A stretch of 33,898 nucleotides of DNA, taken from positions 77,692 through 111,589 of the forward strand of contig DHDI01000010.1 of NCBI GenBank assembly GCA_002399285.1, in the 5' to 3' direction. The stretch is from Thermoanaerobacterales bacterium UBA4880. Lineage in GTDB: Bacteria > Bacillota > Thermoanaerobacteria > Thermoanaerobacterales > UBA4877. A model generated the notes under the pieces. That model searched no databases. It was not told the DNA's origin and saw nothing but the letters and a program-made list of their open reading frames with translations. Position 1 is the first letter of the stretch, and every line of letters starts with the position of its first letter. The translations under genes and the position numbers were made by a program. This document shows positions 1 to 8,759 of the stretch, piece by piece.

Positions 1-951
1 CTGGTGGAGATGGACGGCTTCGGTACAAATGAGGGCATCATCGTCATAGCTGCGACCAACAGGCCGGATATACTTGATCCCGCGCTCTTAAGGCCGGGCC
101 GTTTCGACAGGCAGATCATGGTTGGACTGCCCGATGTAAAGGGCAGAGAACAGATACTGAAGGTCCATTCCAAGGGCAAGCCCCTTGCTCCCAATGTGGA
201 TTTCGGTACGCTGGCCAGGATGACTCCCGGATTTACCGGAGCGGACATTGAAAACATGATGAATGAAGGAGCGCTTCTTGCGGCCAGACGCAACAAAAAG
301 ACGATAAGCATGGATGAGATGGAGGAGGCCATGACCAGGGTCATAGCCGGACCGGAGAAAAAGAGCAGGGTCATGAGCGAAAAGGATAAGAGACTGGTCG
401 CGTATCATGAGGCCGGTCACGCGGTCCTTGCCAAGCTGCTCCCCAACACCGCTCCCGTGCATGAGGTATCCATCATACCCCGCGGCAGGGCGGGCGGATA
501 TACCATGATATTGCCGGAGGAGGACAAGTACTTCATGTCTAAGTCGGAGATCATAGACGAGGTCATACACCTTCTCGGAGGCAGAGTGGCTGAAAACATT
601 GTTCTCCATGACATTTCCACCGGAGCGGAGAACGACCTGGAGCGGGCCACCAGCCTTGTGAGGAAGATGGTGACCGAATACGGCATGAGCGATAATCTCG
701 GACCTATGGTATACGGCTCGGACAGGGACGAGATATTCATAGGAAAGGACTTGGGCAGACAGCGCAATTACAGCGAAGAGGTCGCCGCTTCCATCGATAA
801 AGAGATGAGAAGAATAATTGAGGAATGTTATAAAAAGGCGGAAATGCTGCTGAGAGAAAATATAAATAGGTTACATTCCGTAGCAAGGGCTTTGATAGAA
901 AAGGAAAAGCTCAATAAGGATGAATTCGAAGAGGTATTTGCCAACGCATAA
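1..951 (+). CDS. ftsH: ATP-dependent zinc metalloprotease FtsH (C-terminal part; 5' end outside window)
   Basis: FtsH is a membrane-anchored AAA+ protease that degrades misfolded membrane proteins and short-lived regulators. The window opens inside the AAA domain, so the membrane segments and Walker A/B are missing. The visible part starts in the second region of homology ([20 protein letters not shown], with the arginine fingers), followed by the AAA lid. The peptidase domain carries the zinc motif HEAGH at 406-420 and a downstream STGAENDL segment whose Asp is the expected third zinc ligand. The C-terminus is short and acidic, as is usual. The frame is open from base 1 and ends at TAA 949-951. 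A GC-rich hairpin and a terminator follow. Family assignment is secure. Confidence 0.97.
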   Translation: MVEMDGFGTNEGIIVIAATNRPDILDPALLRPGRFDRQIMVGLPDVKGREQILKVHSKGKPLAPNVDFGTLARMTPGFTGADIENMMNEGALLAARRNKKTISMDEMEEAMTRVIAGPEKKSRVMSEKDKRLVAYHEAGHAVLAKLLPNTAPVHEVSIIPRGRAGGYTMILPEEDKYFMSKSEIIDEVIHLLGGRVAENIVLHDISTGAENDLERATSLVRKMVTEYGMSDNLGPMVYGSDRDEIFIGKDLGRQRNYSEEVAASIDKEMRRIIEECYKKAEMLLRENINRLHSVARALIEKEKLNKDEFEEVFANA

Positions 952-954
952 GCT

Positions 955-976
955 CAGACCGGTTTCCCGCGGTCTG
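955..976 (+). repeat. Hairpin CAGACCG/CGGTCTG just after ftsH, related to an intergenic repeat
   Basis: CAGACCG (955-961) pairs with CGGTCTG (970-976), starting 4 bases after the ftsH stop codon. The same two arms occur behind lysS (16810-16816 and 16839-16845), and the left arm occurs behind mmdB (9966-9972). It has no T tract of its own. It is either part of the termination region or a copy of a small dispersed 3'-flanking repeat. Confidence 0.5.
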
Positions 977-995
977 ACAGTTTGCCGGCAAGCTG

Positions 996-1024
996 AGCGG
1001 GGCCATTTGGCCCTGCTTTTTTTA
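996..1024 (+). terminator. Intrinsic terminator of ftsH
   Basis: The stem AGCGGGGCC (996-1004) pairs with GGCCCTGCT (1009-1017), with one G-T pair, around an ATTT loop. A run of T through 1024 follows. It separates ftsH from the thioesterase gene. Confidence 0.85.
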
Positions 1025-1138
1025 TGCGCCGGTCCGAAATGTCTTAATACTGCATCATAAAGTGTCATTGTATATATAATACATATATATACCAAAGGCA
1101 AAATTTGTTATATAATAAAAGTGGCGAGGAGGCATTTA

Positions 1139-1543
1139 ATGGATATAATAGATTTGGCTATCGGTCTTGAAAGAAGGGTCGAAACAAAGGTAACAGGCGC
1201 AGATACTGCTGATATATATGGCAGCGGTTCGGTAAAGGTACTTGCCACTCCCCGCGTTGCGGCGCTTATGGAAGAAGCGGCCGTGGCGGCGGTGGATATG
1301 CATCTTCCGACAGGATACGTCACCGTGGGCACCATGATAAATATCGAACATCTCAGGGCTACTCCGATTGGCATGAAGATCAGCGCAAGCGCCGTGCTGG
1401 AAGAAATAGACGGCGGCAGGCTGGTGTTTGCGGTCGAGGCAAGCGATGAAAGGGAGCTGATAGCAAAAGGCCGTCATGAACGTCGTGTGGTGGAGATGAA
1501 ATCTTTTACGGAAAGGTGTCAGGCTAAACTAGACAATAGATAG
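1139..1543 (+). CDS. Hot-dog fold thioesterase, FlK (fluoroacetyl-CoA thioesterase)-like
   Basis: This is a predicted cytoplasmic acyl-CoA thioesterase of 134 residues, the size of a single hot-dog domain. Residues fit the FlK catalytic pattern: a Thr in LATP (T38), a Glu in ALMEEA (E46), and a His in IEHLRATPIG (H71). The spacings are close to the Thr/Glu/His triad of Streptomyces FlK. Relatives in Clostridia are widespread and their substrate is unknown, so fluoroacetate detoxification should not be assumed. The start is ATG 1139, six bases after the strong site GAGGAGG (1126-1132); an upstream GTG at 1121 has no such site. The next gene begins 11 bases downstream, so the two are probably cotranscribed. 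Confidence 0.8.
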   Translation: MDIIDLAIGLERRVETKVTGADTADIYGSGSVKVLATPRVAALMEEAAVAAVDMHLPTGYVTVGTMINIEHLRATPIGMKISASAVLEEIDGGRLVFAVEASDERELIAKGRHERRVVEMKSFTERCQAKLDNR

Positions 1544-1554
1544 GTGGTGCAGGT

Positions 1555-2544
1555 TTGGATAAAAATATGCAGGACTTATTGGATATGACTCAATTGTATG
1601 GCGATATGGGTTATGCCGTTTATAACCCTCAAGATAATTCCGTATACCTGTCATATAATATATATACCCTGCTGGACTTAACGCCTACAGACGATGCCGG
1701 CGCAAGGTTTTTAGAATTGATGTCATCGGATGAAAGCCTGCGGAGAGATGTTTTTTATACTAACTATAAGGAATATAACGGGAGAAGGTTAATAGTTACC
1801 CGGATTTCACTTAATGATTCCAAGGGAATAATGTATCTCTTTATTTTACTGACCTATGAGGCTATCGATCGAATGGTGGAGAGGGCACAGGAATTCGAGG
1901 AGCTGAATTTAGAGTCCATACATACGCGTATGGCTGCCCATGAGATAAAGAATTCAATGACGGTCATAAAAGGTTTTTTGCAGCTCCTCAAGGTAAAATA
2001 TGAGCAGGACGCCGATTTCATCGATTTAATGCTCGATGAAGTGGAGAGAGCCAACGGCCTGACAGCCGGTTTTATGCGCGGACCGAGATCTGCCGAGGGA
2101 AGCGGAGAGACGGTGCGTGTAAATATTGTGCTGGACGGTTTGGTTAGGAAATTGAAGCTTGTATTGACGGACAGGTATATCTTAAAAACGCATTTTGAGG
2201 AAACACATGAGGCACAAATTACTGCAAAGGCCTTGGAGCAGGTCTGCCTCAATCTGATTTTAAACTCTGTGGATGCCATGAACGGCGGTACGATATATAT
2301 CTGCACGGATGTTTTAAAGAACGGCCTCATCCGCATAAGGATAGCGGATAACGGCTGCGGAATTGCGGCCGGGATACGGGATAAGGTTTTCTCATACGGC
2401 TTTACCACAAAGGCAGAGGGAACGGGATACGGCCTGGCCATAGTCTCGGCCATACTGGGCAGATATAACTCCAAGATACGTCTGACTAGCAGGGAAGGAA
2501 AGGGAAGTATCTTTACGGTACTTTTACCGTCGGCAGGGATCTGA
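1555..2544 (+). CDS. Soluble sensor histidine kinase (orphan, sporulation-kinase-like core)
   Basis: This is a 329-residue histidine kinase without membrane segments. Residues 1-110 form a short uncharacterised sensing region. The H box is AAHEIKNSMTVIKGFLQLL with phosphorylatable H129. The ATPase domain has an N box around N233/N237 (NLILNSVDAM), a D box DNGCGI (265-270), an F box FSYGFTTK, and a G2 box GTGYGLA near 289-295. The HEIKN form of the H box resembles kinases feeding the Spo0A phosphorelay. No response regulator gene is next to it. The start is TTG 1555, six bases after AGGTGGT (1542-1548); ATG 1567 is an alternative. It lies 11 bases behind the thioesterase gene and ends before a terminator. 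The ligand and partner are unknown. Confidence 0.85.
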   Translation: MDKNMQDLLDMTQLYGDMGYAVYNPQDNSVYLSYNIYTLLDLTPTDDAGARFLELMSSDESLRRDVFYTNYKEYNGRRLIVTRISLNDSKGIMYLFILLTYEAIDRMVERAQEFEELNLESIHTRMAAHEIKNSMTVIKGFLQLLKVKYEQDADFIDLMLDEVERANGLTAGFMRGPRSAEGSGETVRVNIVLDGLVRKLKLVLTDRYILKTHFEETHEAQITAKALEQVCLNLILNSVDAMNGGTIYICTDVLKNGLIRIRIADNGCGIAAGIRDKVFSYGFTTKAEGTGYGLAIVSAILGRYNSKIRLTSREGKGSIFTVLLPSAGI

Positions 2545-2622
2545 TCGAATTTGGTGACGGAAGACTGGATTTTATTACAAAACGAACGCAATGGTGAGAT
2601 AAAAAAATTTGACCGGTATCTT

Positions 2623-2657
2623 GCAGGCATAGATGCGCCTTCTATCCTGCTTTTTTT
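2623..2657 (+). terminator. Intrinsic terminator after the histidine kinase gene
   Basis: GCAGG and ATAGA (2623-2633, with one bulged C) pair with TCTAT and CCTGC (2641-2650), and a seven-T run follows (2651-2657). It closes the thioesterase-kinase unit. Confidence 0.75.
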
Positions 2658-2730
2658 AATTCGCTCCGGTCGGATTTATGAATTTAATCCTGCAATTTTC
2701 AAGATTTAGCTTTATTGACTGAATAAATTC

Positions 2731-2739
2731 TGTTATAAT
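2731..2739 (+). promoter_or_regulatory. Extended -10 promoter for the methylmalonyl-CoA operon
   Basis: TGT followed by TATAAT (2734-2739) forms an extended -10 element. A weak -35, TTTATT (2711-2716), lies 17 bases upstream. The nearby TTGACT (2715-2720) is only 13 bases away and is too close to serve. Transcription would start near 2746, giving a leader of about 215 bases before mcmA. Confidence 0.6.
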
Positions 2740-2745
2740 AGTAAC

Positions 2746-2947
2746 AGCAGTTTTAACCAATGAGGAATAATACGGCACCAAACAGCATATATCCGGCAGA
2801 AGGACCGGTTTATCGATAACTATGCTCATCCTGATAATAGGAGATGTCCACATATCATAAAAGCGGTTTGATACGGGACTGCAGAGACCCATAGCGGACT
2901 TACACATATACATATCCGGGAGACCGGCCGCATGAATATTAATAATT
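2746..2947 (+). other. Long untranslated leader of the methylmalonyl-CoA operon, function not recognised
   Basis: About 200 bases between the predicted transcription start and the mcmA ribosome binding site hold no recognised riboswitch. In particular I do not see the conserved B12-box sequence expected of a cobalamin riboswitch. Local complementarities occur (for example GGGACTGCAGAGACCC near 2876). Two tiny ORFs, starting at ATG 2760 and ATG 2821, lack good ribosome binding sites. Confidence 0.4.
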
Positions 2948-2960
2948 GGAGGCATGTGTA

Positions 2961-4640
2961 ATGCTGGATAAGGATGAAATAGAAAAGGTCGGCAAGGCGA
3001 GGGAAGAGTGGGAGGAGACGTCCGTTAAAAAGACGACGTCGCGTTTCCCCGAGAGGAAGGCTGAGTTTGCCACGGATTCCGGCATTGAGGTAAAGAGGAC
3101 GTATACGCCGGAGGACCAGAAGGACATGGATTATTTGAATGATCTGGGCTTTCCCGGGAAATATCCCTTTACCCGCGGAGTCCAGCCCACCATGTACCGC
3201 GGAAGATTTTGGACGATGAGGCAGTATGCGGGCTTCGGGAATGCGGAGGAATCCAATGCCAGATACAAATATCTGCTTTCCCAGGGACAGACGGGCTTGA
3301 GCATCGCATTTGATCTTCCGACGCAGATAGGCTATGATTCCGATCATCCGCTGGCGGAGGGCGAGGTTGGCAAGGTGGGCGTCGCCATATCCTCCCTTGC
3401 CGATATGGAGGTGCTGTTCGACGGCATCCCCATGGATAAGGTCAGCACGTCCATGACCATCAACGCTCCGGCTGCCGTATTGCTTGCAATGTACATAGCG
3501 GTCGCCGAAAAACAGGGCGTTTCGATGGATAAGCTGGACGGCACCATACAAAACGATATTTTGAAGGAATATGTTGCCAGGGGGACGTATATATTCCCGC
3601 CCACGCCGTCCATGAGGCTGATAACGGATATATTCGCATTCTGCTCCGCCAATGTGCCGAAATGGAATACCATAAGCATAAGCGGATATCACATAAGGGA
3701 GGCCGGTTCTACGGCCGTACAGGAGGTAGCGTTTACGCTGGCCGACGGGATAGCCTATGTCGACGCCGCAATGAAAGCCGGCCTGGACGTGGATGAGTTT
3801 GCGCCGAGACTGTCCTTCTTCTTTAACGCCAACAACAATCTGTTTCAGGAAGTAGCCAAGTTCAGGGCGGCCAGGCGGCTTTGGGCTAAGATCATGAGGG
3901 ACAGGTTTCATGCTAAAAACCCCAAGTCATGGCAGCTGCGTTTTCATACCCAGACGGGGGGATCTACGCTGACGGCCCAGCAACCGGACAACAACATCGT
4001 GAGGGTGACCCTGCAGGCATTGGAGGCGGTGCTTGGCGGTACGCAGTCGTTGCATACCAATTCCAGAGACGAGGCGCTCTCTCTGCCTACCGAGGATTCG
4101 GTGAGGATCGCCCTGAGGACGCAGCAGATCATAGCCTATGAGAGCGGCGCAGCCGATACCATAGACCCGCTGGCGGGTTCATATTATGTAGAATCTCTGA
4201 CCGATGATATTGAAAGAAAGGCTAAGGAGTATATAGATAAGATAGACGATTTGGGCGGAGCGCCCAAGGCGATCGAGAAGGGATTCATACAGAAGGAGAT
4301 ACAGGACGCCGCATATGAATATCAGAAGGCTGTGGAGTCCGGTGAGATCGTGGTGGTGGGTATGAATAAGTTCCAGATCGAAGAGCAGCCTCCCAAGAAC
4401 CTTTTGAGAGTCGATCCGTCCGTTGGGGAAAAGCAAAAGGAACGGCTGGCTAAGCTGCGCAGCGAGAGGGACAATGCGGCGGTGAAGCGCACGCTGGCCG
4501 AAGTCGATAGGGCGGCCCGCGGCGAAGACAATCTTATGCCGTACATTATAGATGCGGTCAAGGTATACGCCACATTGGGCGAGATATGCGACGTACTGAG
4601 AGGCGTATTCGGAGTATATCAGGAATCGGTAATTTTATAG
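2961..4640 (+). CDS. mcmA: Methylmalonyl-CoA mutase, large (catalytic TIM-barrel) subunit
   Basis: This subunit carries the substrate-binding barrel of adenosylcobalamin-dependent methylmalonyl-CoA mutase, which interconverts succinyl-CoA and (R)-methylmalonyl-CoA. At 559 residues it matches the split mutases whose B12 domain is a separate chain, here the next gene. Hallmarks are [20 protein letters not shown] with the active-site Tyr region, SFDLPTQ-like [13 protein letters not shown], the [17 protein letters not shown] segment with the conserved His, and [15 protein letters not shown] near the barrel end. The start ATG 2961 is eight bases after GGAGG (2948-2952); an in-frame TTG at 2946 overlaps that site and is unlikely. 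It is the first gene of the operon. A related acyl-CoA mutase (such as isobutyryl- or ethylmalonyl-type) is possible by sequence, but the epimerase and decarboxylase neighbours favour methylmalonyl-CoA. Confidence 0.93.
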   Translation: MLDKDEIEKVGKAREEWEETSVKKTTSRFPERKAEFATDSGIEVKRTYTPEDQKDMDYLNDLGFPGKYPFTRGVQPTMYRGRFWTMRQYAGFGNAEESNARYKYLLSQGQTGLSIAFDLPTQIGYDSDHPLAEGEVGKVGVAISSLADMEVLFDGIPMDKVSTSMTINAPAAVLLAMYIAVAEKQGVSMDKLDGTIQNDILKEYVARGTYIFPPTPSMRLITDIFAFCSANVPKWNTISISGYHIREAGSTAVQEVAFTLADGIAYVDAAMKAGLDVDEFAPRLSFFFNANNNLFQEVAKFRAARRLWAKIMRDRFHAKNPKSWQLRFHTQTGGSTLTAQQPDNNIVRVTLQALEAVLGGTQSLHTNSRDEALSLPTEDSVRIALRTQQIIAYESGAADTIDPLAGSYYVESLTDDIERKAKEYIDKIDDLGGAPKAIEKGFIQKEIQDAAYEYQKAVESGEIVVVGMNKFQIEEQPPKNLLRVDPSVGEKQKERLAKLRSERDNAAVKRTLAEVDRAARGEDNLMPYIIDAVKVYATLGEICDVLRGVFGVYQESVIL

Positions 4641-4653
4641 GGAGGCGTAAAAT

Positions 4654-5055
4654 ATGAGCAGACCCATAAGGGTATTGGTAGCAAAGCCCGGCTTGGACGG
4701 CCACGACAGGGGAGCCAAGGTCGTGGCCAGGGCGCTGAGGGACGCGGGGATGGAGGTCATCTATACCGGCCTCAGACAGACGCCGGAGCAGATCGTAGAG
4801 GCGGCCGTACAGGAGGATGTGGATGTCGTTGCTCTGAGCATACTTTCGGGGGCGCATAATACCCTTCTTCCCAAGATCGTACAGCTTTTAAGAGAGAAGG
4901 GAGCAGGCGACAAGCTGGTGGTAGGCGGAGGCGTGATACCGGCCGACGATATACCGTATCTTAAATCCCAGGGTATAGCCGAGATATTTACCCCGGGTAC
5001 CCCTACCTCGGAGTCCGTAGAATTTATAAAATCCCACGTCAGGATCGATGCATGA
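4654..5055 (+). CDS. mcmB: Methylmalonyl-CoA mutase, small cobalamin-binding subunit
   Basis: This 133-residue chain is a stand-alone B12-binding domain that pairs with the preceding subunit. The base-off/His-on signature DxHxxG appears as LDGHDRG near residues 14-20, giving the His that coordinates cobalt. The downstream SILSG and VVGGGV motifs cradle the nucleotide tail. The start ATG 4654 lies eight bases after GGAGG (4641-4645), which directly follows the mcmA stop. Its own stop overlaps the meaB start (ATGA), which suggests coupled translation. Identification is secure. Confidence 0.93.
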   Translation: MSRPIRVLVAKPGLDGHDRGAKVVARALRDAGMEVIYTGLRQTPEQIVEAAVQEDVDVVALSILSGAHNTLLPKIVQLLREKGAGDKLVVGGGVIPADDIPYLKSQGIAEIFTPGTPTSESVEFIKSHVRIDA

Positions 5056-6011
5056 TGGATATAAGAAAGGGTATGGCCGAGGGCGACAAGGTTGCCTTGG
5101 CAAAGCTGATAACCATGGCGGAGGATGGAAGAAGAGATGCTATGGATATCATCCGCGATATGTACGGTAAAACCGGAGGCGCATATCTCATCGGCATTAC
5201 GGGACCGCCGGGGGTGGGCAAGAGCACGCTTACCGCAGGCCTGGCCAGGATATATTCCAGCCTGGGCAAAAAGGTGGGCATCATTGCATGCGATCCCACC
5301 AGTCCCTATACCGGCGGCGCCATATTGGGAGACAGGATAAGGATGCAACAGCTGTTCACCGATCCCAACATATTCATACGCAGCATGGGTTCGAGGGGAC
5401 ATCTGGGAGGACTTTCAAAGAGCACTCGGATCGCTGCGCGCATAATGGACATATTCGGCATGGACTATATCTTCATCGAGACGGTGGGCGTGGGCCAGTC
5501 GGAGGTGGAGATAGCCGGCACGGCGGATACCACGGTCATGGTCCTTGCGCCCGGTCTGGGCGATGATATACAGGCGATGAAGGCCGGTATCATGGAGATA
5601 GGAAACGTCTTTGTGGTCAATAAATGCGACAGGGACGGCGCCGAAAAGACGGCGAGAGAGATAAAGGCCATGCTGGATTTCAATGGGGACGCCGCATGGA
5701 GGCCGCAGGTCATTCTGACTGCGGCACAGGAAAACAAGGGCGTAGACGACGTGATGGACGCCATAGGACGGCACATGGAATACATAAAGGACTCCGGAGT
5801 CTTCATAAATAAAAGGAAGGAACATATAAGGGATGAGATCATGGATCTCGCCGCACAGAGCATCATGTGCGATATCATGAACGGGTTATCGAAGGAGGAA
5901 CTTTCCAACATAGTGGACAAGGTGGCAAACGGAGAGACAGATCCTTATACCGCCTCAGACCGTATATTAAAAACGATACGATATCATTTAAATGGGAGGG
6001 ATTTCGATTGA
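5052..6011 (+). CDS. meaB: MeaB/ArgK-type GTPase chaperone of methylmalonyl-CoA mutase
   Basis: MeaB proteins are SIMIBI-class GTPases that gate cofactor loading and protect B12 mutases from inactivation. The 319-residue product has a P-loop GPPGVGKST (51-59), the G3-type segment ETVGVGQSE (143-151) and an NKCD G4 motif (190-193). A C-terminal helical region probably mediates dimerisation. Older annotations call this family LAO/AO transport ATPase (ArgK), but placement between mutase and epimerase makes the mutase-chaperone role much more likely. The start ATG 5052 overlaps the mcmB stop; ATG 5055 is equally possible. The stop overlaps the TTG start of the epimerase. Confidence 0.93.
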   Translation: MMDIRKGMAEGDKVALAKLITMAEDGRRDAMDIIRDMYGKTGGAYLIGITGPPGVGKSTLTAGLARIYSSLGKKVGIIACDPTSPYTGGAILGDRIRMQQLFTDPNIFIRSMGSRGHLGGLSKSTRIAARIMDIFGMDYIFIETVGVGQSEVEIAGTADTTVMVLAPGLGDDIQAMKAGIMEIGNVFVVNKCDRDGAEKTAREIKAMLDFNGDAAWRPQVILTAAQENKGVDDVMDAIGRHMEYIKDSGVFINKRKEHIRDEIMDLAAQSIMCDIMNGLSKEELSNIVDKVANGETDPYTASDRILKTIRYHLNGRDFD

Positions 6012-6409
6012 TCCAAAAGATAGACCACATAGGGATAGCTGTTAAGAGCATCGACGACGTGCTGAAATTTTACCGGGACACTCTGGGTATCGAGTGCAAG
6101 GGCACGGAAGTGGTGGAGGACCAGCATGTGAAGACGGCATTTTTGCCGCTGGGGCAATCCGAGATCGAGCTTCTGGAATCCACGACCGAAGACGGCACGA
6201 TCGCAAAGTTTATAGAGAAAAACGGAGAAGGAATACAGCACATTGCGCTTAGAGTGGACGACATCGAGGACGCGCTGAACGATATGAGGGAAAAGGGCGT
6301 CAGGCTGATAGATGAAAAGCCAAGGTTGGGAGCGGGAGGAGCCAGGATAGCATTCCTGCATCCTAAAAGCACTCATGGTGTTTTGCTTGAACTCTGCGAA
6401 AGAAATTAG
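6008..6409 (+). CDS. mce: Methylmalonyl-CoA epimerase
   Basis: This enzyme converts (R)- to (S)-methylmalonyl-CoA, linking the mutase to the decarboxylase. The 133-residue product has the usual single-chain length and the vicinal-oxygen-chelate fold pattern. Metal ligands expected of the family are present: His in KIDHIGIAV, Glu in the SEIELLE segment, His in GIQHIALRV, and Glu in the C-terminal LLELCE. The start is TTG 6008, eight bases after GGGAGG (5994-5999) and overlapping the meaB stop. A longer in-frame reading from 5867 lies inside meaB and is not real. It is followed by mmdA after 15 bases. Confidence 0.93.
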   Translation: MIQKIDHIGIAVKSIDDVLKFYRDTLGIECKGTEVVEDQHVKTAFLPLGQSEIELLESTTEDGTIAKFIEKNGEGIQHIALRVDDIEDALNDMREKGVRLIDEKPRLGAGGARIAFLHPKSTHGVLLELCERN

Positions 6410-6424
6410 ATTGGAGGGATGACG

Positions 6425-7975
6425 ATGAATGTAAGCGATAAGATCGACGACCTTGAGACAAGGAGAGAAAAGGTCCGGTTAGGCGGAGGCCCAAAGAGGA
6501 TCGAGAAACAGCACAAAAAGGGTAAGATGACGGCCAGGGAAAGGATAGCATACTTCATGGATGAGGACAGCTTTGTCGAGACGGATACCTTTGTGGAGCA
6601 CAGGAGCACAGAGTTCGATATGGCCAAGACGGAGGCGCCCGGAGAGGGCGTGGTCACCGGCTACGGCACCGTAAACGGCAGGCTGGTCTACGTATATGCC
6701 CAGGATTTTACGACTATAGGAGGCTCGCTGGGCGAATATCATGCCCGCAAGATATGCAAGGTGATGGACATGGCCCTCAAAATGGGTGCGCCGCTCATCG
6801 GATTGAACGATTCCGGCGGCGCAAGGATACAGGAGGGCGTGGATGCCCTTTCCGGCTATGGCGATATATTTTACAGGAATACCATAGCTTCAGGGGTGAT
6901 ACCCCAGATCTCAGCCATTATGGGACCGTGCGCAGGAGGCGCGGTATATTCTCCCGCATTGACGGATTTTGTGTTTATGGTGAAGGGGACCAGCCAGATA
7001 TTCATAACCGGTCCCGAGGTGGTAAAGGCCGTTACGGGTGAGGAAGTGACCCAGGAAGCACTGGGAGGCGCCATGACTCACAGTACGAGCAGCGGGGTCG
7101 CGCATTTCGCGGCCGCCGGCGACGAAGAGTGTTTGGATCAGATAAGGAGGCTGCTTAGCTATCTTCCCTCCAACAACCTGGAGGTTGCTCCCCATGTTGA
7201 GACAGGGGACGACGTCAACAGGGCAGCGGAGGAACTGGATGCTATAATACCGGACAATCCCAATAAGGCCTACGATATCAAGGATGTCATAAGGCCGGTC
7301 GTAGATAACGGCGATTTCATGGAGGTAATGGCGGGCTATGCCAAGAATATAGTCACCTGCTTTGCCAGGGTAGGAGGAGAGAGCATAGGCATAATCGCAA
7401 ACCAGCCCAATTATCTTGCCGGAAGCCTTGATATCAATGCATCTGATAAAGCGGCAAGGTTTATAAGGACATGCGATTCCTTTAATATCCCGGTAGTCAA
7501 CTTCGTGGATGTTCCGGGCTATCTGCCGGGGACAAATCAGGAATACGGCGGCATTGAAAGGCACGGCGCCAAACTGCTCTATGCCTATTCGGAGGCTACC
7601 GTTCCCAAGATCACCGTAATAACCAGAAAGGCGTACGGCGGAGCATATATAGCCATGTGCTCGCGGCATCTGGGAGCCGATGCGGTATTCGCCTGGCCGA
7701 CTGCCGAGATAGCGGTAATGGGGCCGGACGGAGCAGCCAATATAGTATTTAAAAAGGAGATCGAGGAGTCCGAAGATCCCGCCGATATGAGACGGCAAAA
7801 GATAGCGGAGTACAGGGAGAATTTTGCCAATCCGTATAAGGCTGCCGCAAGAGGATATGTCGACGATGTCATAGAGCCGAGGTTTACCAGGCAGTATATA
7901 GCTTCCAGCCTTGAAATGTTAAGGAGCAAGAGGGAAGACAGACCGGCCAAAAAACATGGCAATATGCCTGTTTAA
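6425..7975 (+). CDS. mmdA: Methylmalonyl-CoA decarboxylase alpha subunit (carboxyltransferase)
   Basis: The alpha subunit transfers the carboxyl group of (S)-methylmalonyl-CoA to biotin on the carrier subunit. Its 516 residues match the acyl-CoA carboxyltransferase family. Features include the N-terminal [33 protein letters not shown] and [12 protein letters not shown] (first crotonase-like half), and VDVPGYLPG with [10 protein letters not shown] (second half), which form the CoA and biotin sites. ATG 6425 is chosen because it lies seven bases after GGAGG (6413-6417), while ATG 6419 is too close. By sequence alone it could be a propionyl-CoA carboxylase beta chain. The membrane beta subunit and OadG-like subunit downstream, and the lack of a biotin carboxylase gene, indicate a Na+-pumping decarboxylase. 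Confidence 0.94.
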   Translation: MNVSDKIDDLETRREKVRLGGGPKRIEKQHKKGKMTARERIAYFMDEDSFVETDTFVEHRSTEFDMAKTEAPGEGVVTGYGTVNGRLVYVYAQDFTTIGGSLGEYHARKICKVMDMALKMGAPLIGLNDSGGARIQEGVDALSGYGDIFYRNTIASGVIPQISAIMGPCAGGAVYSPALTDFVFMVKGTSQIFITGPEVVKAVTGEEVTQEALGGAMTHSTSSGVAHFAAAGDEECLDQIRRLLSYLPSNNLEVAPHVETGDDVNRAAEELDAIIPDNPNKAYDIKDVIRPVVDNGDFMEVMAGYAKNIVTCFARVGGESIGIIANQPNYLAGSLDINASDKAARFIRTCDSFNIPVVNFVDVPGYLPGTNQEYGGIERHGAKLLYAYSEATVPKITVITRKAYGGAYIAMCSRHLGADAVFAWPTAEIAVMGPDGAANIVFKKEIEESEDPADMRRQKIAEYRENFANPYKAAARGYVDDVIEPRFTRQYIASSLEMLRSKREDRPAKKHGNMPV

Positions 7976-7986
7976 GGGGTGATAAT

Positions 7987-8349
7987 ATGTCGAACGGTTC
8001 GGAACTTATAATGGTTACTCTTGCCGGCGTGGGTATAGTATTTGTCGTTTTGATCATTTTGGCGGCCGTCATACTGTGTTTTAAATATGTCTTTGCGCAA
8101 AAACATGATGATAAAGCGGTCAAACCACAGGCCAGGCCGGCGCAGGCAAAAAGCGCGGCCGACGCAGGAAGGGAAGACGCGGAATATATGATAGATGAGG
8201 AATTGGTCGCGGCCATTGCGGCGGCAATAGCGGCCACAGACCCGGGAAAGAGATTTGTTGTGAAGAGCATAGTAAGAGTGCCCGACAGCTTCCCCGTATG
8301 GGGCAGTGCAGCGAGGCAGGGGCAGATCAATAGAATGACTGGGAGGTAA
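7987..8349 (+). CDS. mmdD: Methylmalonyl-CoA decarboxylase delta subunit (OadG family)
   Basis: This 120-residue small membrane subunit assembles the decarboxylase, tethering the carboxyltransferase to the membrane pump. One transmembrane helix spans about residues 8-32. A charged and Ala/Pro-rich linker follows, then a conserved C-terminal domain: an ELVAAIAAAIAA helix, the strand FVVKSIVRVP and the tail PVWGSAARQGQINRM, typical of OadG/MmdD. The start ATG 7987 lies 11 bases after mmdA. Its last codons and stop are written into the ribosome binding site of the next gene (GGGAGG at 8341-8346). Confidence 0.85.
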   Translation: MSNGSELIMVTLAGVGIVFVVLIILAAVILCFKYVFAQKHDDKAVKPQARPAQAKSAADAGREDAEYMIDEELVAAIAAAIAATDPGKRFVVKSIVRVPDSFPVWGSAARQGQINRMTGR

Positions 8350-8353
8350 TAAT

Positions 8354-8746
8354 ATGAGGAGATTTAGAATAACCATAAATGGCAAGACCACTTATGAGGC
8401 GGAGGTAGAAGAGATCAAGAGCGAGATCAAACGAACGGAGAATGCACCGAATCCTCAGCCTGCAGCGGAGCAGACGGTGCCTGCCGCTCCGCAGCCGGAG
8501 GAACAGCCACAGGTACAGGCTGCGGAGGCATCTGCGGCGGCAGTGACGTCTCCAATGCCGGGGACCATACTGGACGTAAAGGTGAAGGAAGGGGACGAAG
8601 TAAAGAAGGGGCAGGTTCTCATGATATTGGAAGCGATGAAGATGGAGAATGAGATCCTTGCCGCGGAGGATGGAAAGATCAAAAACGTATATGTGCAAAA
8701 AGGAGCTTCTGTAAATACCGGCGATCCTTTGGTAGAACTCGCATAG
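8354..8746 (+). CDS. mmdC: Biotin carboxyl carrier subunit of methylmalonyl-CoA decarboxylase
   Basis: The carrier moves carboxybiotin between the carboxyltransferase and the membrane pump. The 130-residue protein has a short N-terminal segment and a flexible Ala/Pro/Gln-rich linker (about 30-64). The C-terminal biotinyl domain has the EAMKMEN motif with biotin-accepting K96, preceded by the PMPG turn at 67-70. The linker is the usual swinging-arm arrangement. The start ATG 8354 is seven bases after GGGAGG. The birA gene that would attach biotin lies two genes downstream. Confidence 0.95.
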   Translation: MRRFRITINGKTTYEAEVEEIKSEIKRTENAPNPQPAAEQTVPAAPQPEEQPQVQAAEASAAAVTSPMPGTILDVKVKEGDEVKKGQVLMILEAMKMENEILAAEDGKIKNVYVQKGASVNTGDPLVELA

Positions 8747-8759
8747 GGGGGAGGCGGAT

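Noticed and set aside
2551..2709. Open frame of 52 codons (TTG 2551 or GTG 2554 to TAG 2709) between the histidine kinase and the mcm operon
   Set aside because: It runs straight through a convincing intrinsic terminator (2623-2657), its ribosome binding site is poor, and no family is recognisable. It could be chance in AT-rich sequence; a conserved homologue would revive it.
2715..2720. TTGACT as the -35 box of the mcm promoter
   Set aside because: Only 13 bases separate it from TATAAT; the extended -10 explains the promoter better.
2746..2947. Cobalamin riboswitch in front of the B12-dependent mutase
   Set aside because: Expected by context, but the conserved B12-box and core sequences were not found.
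2826..3911. Long minus-strand open frame (361 codons) opposite mcmA
   Set aside because: It lies antisense to a certain gene, has no ribosome binding site and an improbable composition; it is a codon-bias shadow. The same applies to minus-strand frames at 11091-12026, 15317-16396 and 20281-21120.
6425..7975. Annotation of mmdA as propionyl-CoA carboxylase beta chain
   Set aside because: No biotin carboxylase gene is present, and the membrane pump and OadG-like subunits are encoded alongside.
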